Shown: one piece after another, positions 55,684-64,000 of the stretch
Numbering within the stretch: the first letter of the stretch is position 1
Layout: every line of letters starts with the position of its first letter
Origin: Pseudevernia furfuracea
Taxonomy: Eukaryota; Ascomycota; Lecanoromycetes; Lecanorales; Parmeliaceae
Assembly: GCA_022315425.1 (NCBI GenBank)
Contig: JAIUPT010000024.1
Coordinates: 659,933 to 723,932, forward strand
Direction: 5' to 3'
DNA length: 64,000 bases
Position numbers and translations under genes: made by a program
Notes under the pieces: model-generated
The model's database searches: none
What the model was told of the DNA's origin: nothing
What the model saw: only the letters and a program-made list of their open reading frames with translations

Positions 55684-57197
55684 ATGGGAAAATCACAGAA
55701 ACAAGAGAATAAGAGGGGGCGTCAAGTTTTCTCTGGGGACGGGAGTGAGAAAGGAGAAATGGATTGAGAAGCGCCTCAAGGAAAAGGGGCGAGGAAGTCG
55801 GAAACTTCGGCGTCCCTGCCCTTCTCTGAGGTGGTGAAACAATCTGTGAAGGCAACGGCTGTTGTTGTGAAGCCGCCCTTCAAAAAAGGTAAGGGTCTAG
55901 CCCCGTCGTTCGTAGATGTCGTCGAAGTCACTGATCTCAGCCCCTCTAAATCAGGGGCTAAGCGAAGTGGCAAAGAAGATATTGACCTCGTCGGCGTGAG
56001 CGGCCTGAAGAAAACGAAGCCCTCTCCAGAGGGGTGGGAAGGAGCCTTCTCTCGGGAAGTCTCTAATACACCCGAAGACCAGGGCTCAAACCAACTCGTT
56101 GGTTCGGGCCCGGCCGTGGGGGGGGCTCAAGGACAAACCTCGGACACGTCGGGCGCGCAGATCGCGGGGGAAAGGGACGCCGCAATGGTGAACGCTGACG
56201 CGTTCATTAGGCCCCAAACTTCGACGGAAACTGCGCCAAAGGCTGATAAGAAAAAACGGGAAAAAACGGACGCCCGAAAGGTTAAGGACAAGAAGAAGAA
56301 GCACGAGAAGGTCGACAAAAAGAGGCTGACGACCTCTTTAAGTTCGATCTCGCTAAATCCGTCGACGGCCGTCACTTCGACGTCGTCGGACGTCGAATCT
56401 TCTATTCTCGGGGGCCGAATTGACAAGAAGGGCAAGGTCATCAAGCCTGGGTCTGAGAGCAAACCTCCTTATAAGGAGGTGAGCGCCTTCACTCAGAAAA
56501 TGTCGAATGGCACCTACCTCATCACCCAGAGGTCTCATACGCACGACCGTGTCTCGGAGGTAAATCTGGTAATTCAGGCGTGGATTGAGAGGGTGAAGCT
56601 GGACGAGGACACTCAGTTTCTCAATCCGCTGAAGTTCGTGGGCTTTGGCAAGGAGTCTGCCATACGCTTTAAGAGCGCAGACGATGTCTTCGCCGCGAAC
56701 GAGATCACGATCAGGAATGGTGCGTTCGACGCACATGAGTTGTGTCATCTAACGTGTAATTACAATAGATCCTCGACCGCGAGGGTCTATGTGATTATAA
56801 AGACTTCTGTGATTGATGGAATTCAGCCAATCATAGGCCGTTCCGCCCGCACTAGCGTGCTTTTTAGCGTGGCGCTAGTGGGCGACTCTTGTCTATCCTT
56901 CTCCTTCTCTTCCTTCTTATCCACTACATGTATTCTACATAGTCATGCAATAGAGTCGTTCTATTAGCCACCCAATACAAGACCTCATAGCTGTCATATA
57001 TTCCAACAGTGATGTTCGAGAAGCAGGTGTTGAAGGCTGCGAGACAGGTCTGGCCTTCGGACCAGTTAAGCCTGTATCGCCATGTCATCCATGGATATGC
57101 GTTGGACTCTTGGGCGGTGGCTTTTGCGGAGCCGCCTAAGACCAGTATCAACAAAATTGTTTTCAGGGACACGGGGTATGAAGGGAAGGGGAATTGA
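55684..57197 (+). pseudogene. LINE ORF1 (gag-like), with one stop and an LTR insertion
   Basis: The frame starts at ATG 55684 (MGKSQKQENKRGRQVF) and would continue through a TGA at 55765-55767 (probably a former TGG or CGA) into the open stretch that reads SEVVKQSVKATAVV and so on. The middle is Lys/Glu-rich with KKKREKTDARKVKDKKKK, as in nucleic-acid-binding ORF1 proteins. At 56814-57008 the solo LTR interrupts it. Removing the 195-bp LTR and one 5-bp duplicate shows the two sides are in the same frame (KTSV and MFEKQVLKAARQVW), so the frame was intact before insertion. No CCHC zinc knuckle is visible. Confidence 0.75.
56814..57008. mobile_element. 195-bp solo LTR, copy 2, inside LINE ORF1
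   Basis: Same element as 39353-39547: TG...CA ends and 195 bp long. It has a perfect 5-bp target duplication, GTGAT (56809-56813 and 57009-57013). Of four differences from copy 1, three are C-to-T in this copy (at about 56860, 56924 and 56933) and one is A-to-C. The insertion is younger than the LINE. Confidence 0.88.
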
Positions 57198-57325
57198 AAC
57201 TCGCCTGTTGTTGCGGCAGAAGAGGATTGTGTTTTTTGTCGGAATTCGATGCACGAGAAGATAGAGAAGTGTCAAGACCTTCAATACGTTAACTCTGCTC
57301 GGTCGGTCCCCCCCTTCATAGATTC

Positions 57326-60300
57326 ATGAATTTAACGATCATGCCGATCAAAATTGCTTCCCTAAATGTGAACGAAGTGATTGATCGTAACCGATTTCGT
57401 CAAGTTCTCACTCAAATGCACATCCGTGATGTTTCCGTACTGACTCTGCAGGAAACTCAGGTAGACAATGACATAGCAGAGATGTTCAAAGAAGATTTCC
57501 CTCGCGTAGATCTGCTAATCGCCTTGAACCTCGAGGGCCGCGCAGGGGTAATGATAATTATTGATAAGAAACAGGCACAATTTGATGGGGATCTAGAATC
57601 CCTAGATTGGGAGACAGTCATCGGGAGGGTATTGATGTCAGGGATCAAGACGGCGAGAGAGTCTTTCATCGTGGGGTGTGTTTATATGCCTTCTACGATT
57701 CGAGAGAGAGTCTCGTTTGGGCGAGAACTGACGGAAATTGCCTCTCGGCGCTTGAGCGGACGGTCACGATGTGACTTTATCTGCGGGGATTGAAACATGA
57801 TATGCTACCGCGAGAACAGCAAGGCTGACAACCGGTCGAGAAATGAAGATTAAGAAGTCCACGCGATGATTCTAAGCCAATTAATGGGCGAGGACACTGA
57901 ATACCTGAATGACTGAAGACAGCGATGACCCCTGGGTAGGATATACACTCACTCGAATACGGCTCTACTCAACGTGACCTCGATCGGGGAGAGTAGGATC
58001 GATAGAATCTATCTGAGAACTGACTGATTCCTTCATACGAAGAACTGGACGATAATGCCCCTTCACATCACGGATCATAGCACTAAGGGGCGATACAGAA
58101 TGGGGCAACTAACAATTGACAACAAGGACTTTCGATTGAAGTGTGAGAGGTTTTTAAAGCGATTTCTTGAAGAGTATTCTGAGGCCGACCCTGAGGCCTC
58201 GAACGGAATCTCGCAGTATTCAGAAATGGTAATCGAGGTATGAGAAAAGACAAAACGAGATGTGACGAGGCTGATCAAGAGGATCGAGGCGAAAATGCGA
58301 GGTCAGCTTCGATCTCGAAAACACACCTTGAGACTATAAGCACAAAAGGATAATAGAGCGAAACTGACGCACGAAGCTCTGATACAGAAGCTCAAGGAAT
58401 TAAAGAAAGATGATCGTCGTTAGTACTGTCATAATGTCTTTGTGCGAAACTACATTGAGAAAGAGATCTCGAGCACGAGCTTTTATCAGCGAATAAAGTG
58501 AATAAAAGATAAGGATCACTCGATCTTAAAACTTAAGAATACGAATAGGAGGGTAACTTTTAAAGCGTCTGAGATGTTAGAGATCGTTAAGGACTTTTAC
58601 TCGAACCTTTATTCGACGAAACAATCCGATAGAATGAGTCGAAGGGCGCTTCTGAGCAACATGACAACGAAGATTAACAAGAACACTGCGCGATGTCTGA
58701 AGCACTTAATAAACGATGAGTCTGTTGTTAGGGCGGCCCTAAAGAGGAAGCTTGATCGTTCTCTCGGTGAAGATGACATCCCGCACGATTGATATAAAGA
58801 GATGATGATGCTGAGGGGCTCTGACATCGAGGAAATAATGAACTCGATGATGATAAAGGCACTGATAGTCTTTTTTCGGGCGGTGTAGATTCGAGAGTCA
58901 CTTCTCTCGTGGTTTACGCGAGGCGTGCTCACTGTTCTGTATAAGAGAGGGGACCCGATCGAAGTCAAAAATTATAGGCCCCTATTCATAATGAGATCGG
59001 ACTATCGAATGTACACTTAGATTTTAACGATGCGCCTGGTACCGCTGCTTGATGAGATTCTTGGGGATCATCAATCGGCTTTTCTATCGGGTCACTTCAT
59101 AGGGGACAATATGAAGCTAATATAGAGCATCATTGACAAGTTCGCAGAGGACGAGAATGGAATTGGTGTCCTATTCCTTGATCAAGAAAAAGCATGTGAT
59201 CGTGTGAGCCGTATCTACTTGTGAGACGTAATAAAGCGCATAGGGCTCCCAAAGAGCTTCATTTAGAACATCAAGGCGTTGTATCAGGGGGCCACAGTTA
59301 CATCATGGGTCAATGACAAGGCGAGGCGATCTATTCGGGTGAATAGCGGAGTGCGGCAGAGTGATGCCCTATCATATATTTTGTTCAACCTTGCGATAAA
59401 GTCTCTCGCGAGGGCATTTCAAAGTAGTGTCTTAATTCGAGGGGTGAAACTACCGAACGGAGAACGGGCGAAATGTTGTCTGTACGCAGATGACACTATT
59501 CTGTTCCCTCGAGATATTCAAGAGCTTGACGAAATTGGGCGTATTCTGGCGCTCTTTGAGAAAGCTTCTGGGCAAAAGATAAATTGACATAAGACGTACC
59601 TTATGGTTTTGGAAGGCTTCGATGTTGCTGGCATGGCGGCGCAATTTCAGGCCCTCACGGTCCTACGCTTCGGGGAGTCGTACACTCACCTGGGGATTCC
59701 AGTAGGCCATCGAATCCAGGACGCTCTGAGTAAATTCTAAGACGATATGATAATCGACCTGGGCGAGAGGGTCGCGAGCTGGCTTAAACTGCGACTGTCA
59801 TAACGATCTAGGCTGACGATAGCTAAGACACTGCTGGTTTCGGTGCCGGTGTACGCGATACAACACCTTGAGCTCAACAAAAGGAATCAAGATCGGATAG
59901 AAAAGCTGCAGCAGGTCATGATCTGGGGTACGTCTCGAACAAGACTCTCTGTGAAGCATTCTCGACTGCGTCGAGATCACGGTGGCTTTGGGGTCTATGA
60001 TCTTGATGTGACCAGGACTACCTGGGCAATTGTATAAACAGCACGGATGGAACGAAGGCCTGAAATGTCGTGAGTTCAGCTGACGGTGACTCTCATGAGG
60101 GACACGCGGTCGACTGGGACACAGCTGAGTAAGGTCAAGTTCTTATGAAAACAGATTCTCAATGTGACTCGGCAAAATGTGGCAAAGTCGCCCACCCTGA
60201 AGCATATTTGGGACCCGTGATGAAAATGCCTGGGTTATCTCGGGGGTTTCGGCCCAGAGACGGTTCTAAATTTCAGGCACCCTTCAACGGTCGAGGAACT

Positions 60301-60350
60301 GCTGAATACGAACTTCTGATACTTTTCGAGGTTGTTTGAGAATGGGGTGC
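57326..60350 (+). pseudogene. LINE ORF2: APE endonuclease and reverse transcriptase, many stops
   Basis: The endonuclease part begins IKIASLNVNEVIDRNR, with LTLQETQVDND (catalytic Glu) and FICGD-stop-N, where the family has GDWN; the stop at 57791-57793 is thus probably TGG to TGA. Downstream are VLYKRGDP, NYRPLF, LDQEKACDRV (the F/Y-D motif of the RT) and LYADDTILF with the YADD active site at 59483-59494. These are followed by KASGQKIN, YTHLGIPVG and a thumb-like region. More than a dozen stops break it, mostly TGA or TAG at likely Trp or Arg/Gln positions. The order and motifs match Tad-clade elements of filamentous fungi. No RNase H domain was recognised. Confidence 0.82.
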
Positions 60351-60489
60351 ATCAGAGAAGAGGAACCGGGATGTGAGCAATCCCCTCGTGGGGTCGAATA
60401 ACTAGTGAGAACCATGACGAAATCAATGTGTTTGATGATCTATTGGACGTCTCAACGATCACTCCCCGAGTCGATCTCGGGCGCAATGC

Positions 60490-60885
60490 CTAACCCTAGT
60501 ATTCTCGGGCTTTGCACTGCAAAACCCATCCGGATAAATTTTTCATTGGTGGAACAACGTTTTCCGGATCGACCGCTAGCGGCAGGTTTTGCAGTGCAAA
60601 GCCTACCTTGGCAATGACCGCCAGCGACGTTCACCATAAAGATTTGCATGCAGTCTTCGTCGCTGAGCTGTTTCAAGACATAATCGAAGTCATCGTCGCC
60701 TCTTTATGCAGTCTGGAAAGACTTTAGAATATTTTTGATCGACACGATTATTTGGTGAGAAAAGCGTGCGACGAAGCGTCAAGCCCTCGATAAGGCTGAG
60801 TCTGAATTTTCTTGATATGTCTAATTCTATTTAGAACTTCTTACATCTAAGCATTCAAACATCTACTTTGAGATCGCCGATTGAA
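60490..60885. repeat. Foldback repeat of about 396 bp, copy A (least mutated)
   Basis: It begins TAACCCTAGTATTC. GGCTTTGCACTGCAAAACC (60508-60526) and its exact reverse complement (60585-60603) bracket 58 bp, which also contain an inner ATCCGGA...TCCGGAT pair. A second inverted pair, CAGCGACG and CGTCGCTG, lies at about 60622 and 60660. There is no coding capacity. It resembles a MITE or a foldback element. Confidence 0.8.
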
Positions 60886-60886
60886 C

Positions 60887-61064
60887 TAACTCTAGTATTC
60901 TCGAGCTTTGCACTGCAAAACCCATTCGAATAAATTTTTCATTGGTGAAACAACGTTTTTCGAATCGATCGCTAGCGGTAGATTTTGCAGTGCAAAGCCT
61001 CCCAGGGCAATAATCGTCAGCGACGTTTATTATAAAGATTTGCATGCAGTCTTCGTCGCTGAGA
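60887..61064. repeat. Foldback repeat, copy B (truncated)
   Basis: Follows copy A almost directly, starting TAACTCTAGTATTC. It keeps the outer inverted repeat with one mismatch (60904-60923 and 60981-60998) and stops after CTTCGTCGCTGAGAG, about 178 bp in. From there simple repeats take over. Confidence 0.78.
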
Positions 61065-61137
61065 GCATTATTAACTAGAATAGTGATGCTGAGAGTATTA
61101 TAGACTGAAATAATGACTAAAATAGTGATGCTGAAAA
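61065..61137. other. Short AT-rich junction
   Basis: ACTAGAATAGTGATGCTGA-type words repeat about three times before the satellite begins. Confidence 0.5.
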
Positions 61138-61660
61138 TTGCGACACTCAATGCGACACTCAATGCGACACTCAATGCGACACTTAATAACAGTGATCTCA
61201 GCGGTATTCTCAGCAGTATTCTCAGCGATATTGATCTCAGCGGTATTCTCAGCGGTGGTCTCAGCAGGCAGTATTCTCAGCGATATTCTCAGCGATATTA
61301 ATCTCAGCGATATTCTCAGCGGTGATCTCAGCAGTGATCTCAGCAGTAATCTCAGCATTGATCTCAGCGATATTCTCAGCAGTGATCTCAGTAGATAGTA
61401 TTCTCTGCGATGTTCTCAACAGATAATATTCTTAGCAATAATCTCAGCACTAATCTCAGCATTAATCTCAGCATTAATCTCAGCAGTGATAGTGACAGTA
61501 ACAGTAACAGTAAAAGTAAAAGTAATAGTAACAATAATAATAATAATAGTAATAGTAATAGTAATAGTAATAATAATAATAATAGTAACAATAGTAATAA
61601 TAATAATAATAATAATAATAGTAATAATAATAATAATAATAACAATAAATTAATCTTAGT
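61138..61660. repeat. Compound satellite: (GCGACACTCAAT)n, (CTCAGCRRTATT)n, (AATAGT)n
   Basis: At 61138-61185 are four 12-bp units; at 61197-61400 are about seventeen 12-18-bp units of CTCAGCGGTATT-type; at 61400-61490 are diverged units; at 61490-61660 are AGTAAC and AATAAT trinucleotide repeats. The changes between blocks look like stepwise growth from one unit to the next. Confidence 0.85.
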
Positions 61661-62173
61661 ATTACTATTCTAGTTAATCGTGATCTTTATAATATTATTT
61701 TAGTTATTATTTTAATTATCGTTTTAATTAATAATACTTATAATATAAGTTAGAGTTAATTATAATAAGTTATAACTAGTTAAAACTTATTATAACTAGT
61801 TTTAACTAGTTATAACTACGTGTAGTATTAATTACTATTAATTAAAAAGTTATTTAAATATTTATAAGTTTCGAATATATAGAGAATTAAAAAATATTAG
61901 TTTAAATATCTTATTTAATTAATATAATATAATTCAACTATATGTAGTTCGACTATATAAGTTATAATTAATAAAGAACTAGTTCTAACTACGTGTACTA
62001 TTAATTAATTATTAATTAAAAAGTAATATTAATAGTTATAGATTTAAAATATATAAAGAATTAATAATATCATTTTAAATATTTCACTTAGTTAATATAA
62101 TATAGTTTAACTATATGTAGTTCGACTATATGCAGTTATAACTACGTGTGTATTAATTACTTTTATTATTAAT
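61661..62173. other. Very AT-rich DNA with internal duplication
   Basis: Almost only A and T. Blocks around 61800-61990 and 61975-62160 resemble each other (ATATGTAGTTCGACTATA and TAACTACGTGT occur in both). It looks like RIP-exhausted repeat DNA. Confidence 0.65.
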
Positions 62174-62570
62174 CTAACTCTAGTATTCGACGACTTTGCA
62201 CGACAAAACTTATTCGAATAAATTTTTTATTGATGAAACAACGTTTTTCGAATCGATCGCTAGCGATAGATTTTATAATGCAAAGTCTATCTTGACAATA
62301 ATCGTCAGCGACGTTCATCATAAAGATTTATATGCAGTCTTCGTCGCTGAGCTGTTTTAAGATATAATCGAAGTTATCGTCGTCTCTTTATGTAGTCTGA
62401 AAAGACTTTAAAATATTTTTAATCGATACGATTATTTGATGAGAAAAGCGTGCGACGAAGCGCCAAGCCCTCGATAAGGCTGAGTCTGAATTTTCTTGAT
62501 ATATCTAATTCTATTTAGAACTTCTTATATCTAAGCATTCAAACATCTACTTTGAGATCGTCGATTAAAC
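62174..62570. repeat. Foldback repeat, copy C (strongly transition-mutated)
   Basis: Full-length alignment to copy A. Many differences are C-to-T or G-to-A; for example TTTTGCAGTGCAAAGCC in A is TTTTATAATGCAAAGTC here. The inverted-repeat pairing is broken by these changes. Directional transitions in both strands are the signature of RIP. Confidence 0.8.
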
Positions 62571-63921
62571 ACTATATATAGACTAAACGAGTGAAGAGTA
62601 CTTATAAGCTTGAATTCTTAGAATAATATAATTAAAGATTGATAATAGACGAGAGAAGAATAGACGATTTCAGTCATATATAGCTAATAGTTAATTCAGA
62701 TAAAACGCGAGCGTGTAGCTAAGATCGTTTCATTGATTTCATTCTATATTAATTCTATTCTATACTGTTTCTAAGAAATAGCTCTACTCACATAACTGTA
62801 TATAGATCTATTAACTCGCTCTCTTATTTCATCGCTTATCACGCTCGAAAGAGATCGCTCGTAGATATACAATAAGAATCGAATAATAGCACACGCACAC
62901 GTAGCGCATCTCAGTCACATCAACTACATATAGTTTCTTGAGATTTCGCCGCCCAGCTCAACTCACGAAGAGATCGTTTGAGTCGATATATTGTTAATCG
63001 CGCGTAGAGTCAGAGTCAAAGAATCTAACTTCTCGCGAAGTGAAGACAGAAACAGAGACGAGAACTCTAAATCTAATAGAGATAATCGAAACGTACGTAT
63101 TTAGTTCGGGCACGAGCAGTGACATTATGTGCGTCTTAATCTTATCGTCGATTATTCTTCGAAATCTAATCACATAATCGATCTTCTCATGTTTGCAAGC
63201 AGTCTTTAAGCGATTATAATTATTATTTATTATCACACGATCGTCAGGCGACTCCTTGAAGATGCGTCTGTTTATGCGATTTCTGACATCGCGCGATTCA
63301 TAAATAATATTCGACGTGATCGCGAGCAGCTCGCTCCTCTTTCATATCTTAAGTAGAATCTCTCGCGAATCGAATCGTCTTCTCGAAGACGTGACGAGGT
63401 TAACGACATAGTCTGACTGACGACTAATAGAGATAAATAGAGCACTATTAGCAGTGAGAGAGACACTAAGATGAGAGCGAGATTTAGAATCGACGAAAGA
63501 CTTAGACGCAGACTTCGTGACGTTGTTCTTCTCGTCGAAATCAAAAACGAAGAGATCATGTCATAAGCTCTAATCGCGCGTCTTATTCGTGTTATTGTTC
63601 TTCTCGTTATTATCGAAAAAGAAGAAATTATGTTAGAAGCTCTAATCGATCGTCTCATCGCTCGCAAAGTCTTATTTGCGTGTGATATTCGTCTCGCGAA
63701 TATCGTGTTTATTCTCGACGATATAGAGATTCTCTAATATTATATATAGCTTTAGAGTCAGCTCACTCGTATAAAAAGAAGATAAGAAAGACTCACGACG
63801 CACGTTTTCTCCTGCTGCGACGAATACATTTGACGAGTCGAGATCCGCAAAGAGATTTCAGATCTGTTGACTCTTGAGTCTTCATTTGATCTGAAGATCA
63901 GCAAGTTTTTTCTAATTTAAT
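62571..63921. other. AT-rich degenerate repeat DNA
   Basis: Contains short ORFs with Arg/Ser-rich, Ile-rich reading (for example 63272-63667, minus) that look like RIP-altered coding remnants. Two related blocks occur at 63520-63565 and 63595-63650 (GTTCTTCTCGTYG/TTAT and AAGCTCTAATCG). I cannot assign a family. Confidence 0.45.
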
Positions 63922-64000
63922 CTAACCCTAGTATTCGACGGCTTTGCCTGGCAAAACTCATTCGGATAAATTTTTGATTGGTGAAACAACGTTTTTCGAA
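63922..64000. repeat. Foldback repeat, copy D (cut by window end)
   Basis: Starts TAACCCTAGTATTCGACGG and follows copies A-C to the last base. It keeps CC where C has lost it in places, so it is less mutated than copy C. Confidence 0.75.

Larger units (their letters stand above)
55099..60480 (+). mobile_element. Tad-like non-LTR retrotransposon (LINE), inactivated
   Basis: Two ORFs in LINE order: an ORF1 with a basic, Lys-rich protein (55684-57197) and an ORF2 with APE endonuclease and reverse transcriptase (57326 to about 60350). Upstream, 55099-55683 looks like a 5' UTR; it has a pol III B-box-like GGTTCACGTCCC at 55189. The downstream boundary is put before the foldback repeat at 60490; I found no poly(A). 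Many stops are TGA or TAG where Trp is expected, as RIP would give. A 195-bp solo LTR is inserted in ORF1. Confidence 0.8.

Noticed and set aside
60490..60500. TAACCCTAG as telomere repeat
   Set aside because: Only one unit, and it recurs as a fixed part of the foldback repeat.
61138..61400. CRISPR-like array
   Set aside because: Units are contiguous satellites without unique spacers, in a eukaryotic genome.
61388..61645. Poly-Leu and poly-Asn ORFs
   Set aside because: They are translations of trinucleotide repeats.

Overview
The window is nuclear DNA of a filamentous ascomycete (Pezizomycotina). The reasons are the many short GT-AG introns (about 45-70 bp), the gene families (Zn2Cys6 regulator, fungal rhodopsin/SAT4 membrane protein, 2EXR/F-box-like proteins, NACHT-type NLR, histidine acid phosphatase) and repeats inactivated by C-to-T and G-to-A transitions, as expected from repeat-induced point mutation (RIP). 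I cannot name the species; a dothideomycete or leotiomycete would fit. Exon joins below are read by eye from splice consensus and frame.

Positions 1-42,550 are the gene-bearing part. In order: the start of a Zn2Cys6 transcription factor running off the left edge (minus strand); a five-exon MFS transporter; a 2EXR/F-box-like protein; remnants of an F-box-like gene and of a possible small secreted protein; a secreted Cys protein; one or two secreted-protein genes at 12.9-14.1 kb; a DPF-repeat protein; a GNAT acetyltransferase; a secreted HExxH metallopeptidase; an unrecognised ORF; a six-exon amino-acid permease; an AlkB-type 2OG dioxygenase with a PCNA-binding-like N-terminus; a decayed second MFS gene; a tandem pair of tiny Cys/His zinc-ribbon-like proteins; a membrane-anchored protein; a secreted glycoprotein convergent with a phytase-like phosphatase; and a six-exon rhodopsin-like membrane protein. 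Secreted and membrane proteins dominate, but I see no biosynthetic cluster.

Positions 42,550-64,000 are repeat-rich and increasingly AT-rich. They hold a 2EXR fragment, a Ty3/Gypsy gag remnant with CAG/CAA-to-stop changes, an exact 113-bp tandem duplication, a GC-rich G4-like island, an NLR gene broken by two premature stops, a 10-bp minisatellite, the first 80 nt of 18S rRNA, a Tad-like LINE with a 195-bp solo LTR inserted in its ORF1, four copies of a foldback repeat of about 400 bp, long satellite tracts and very AT-rich DNA. A second copy of the same solo LTR lies at 39.4 kb; both have 5-bp target-site duplications.

The most unusual items are the 18S-start/LINE junction, the zinc-ribbon gene pair, the two-copy solo LTR and the nonsense-interrupted NLR.
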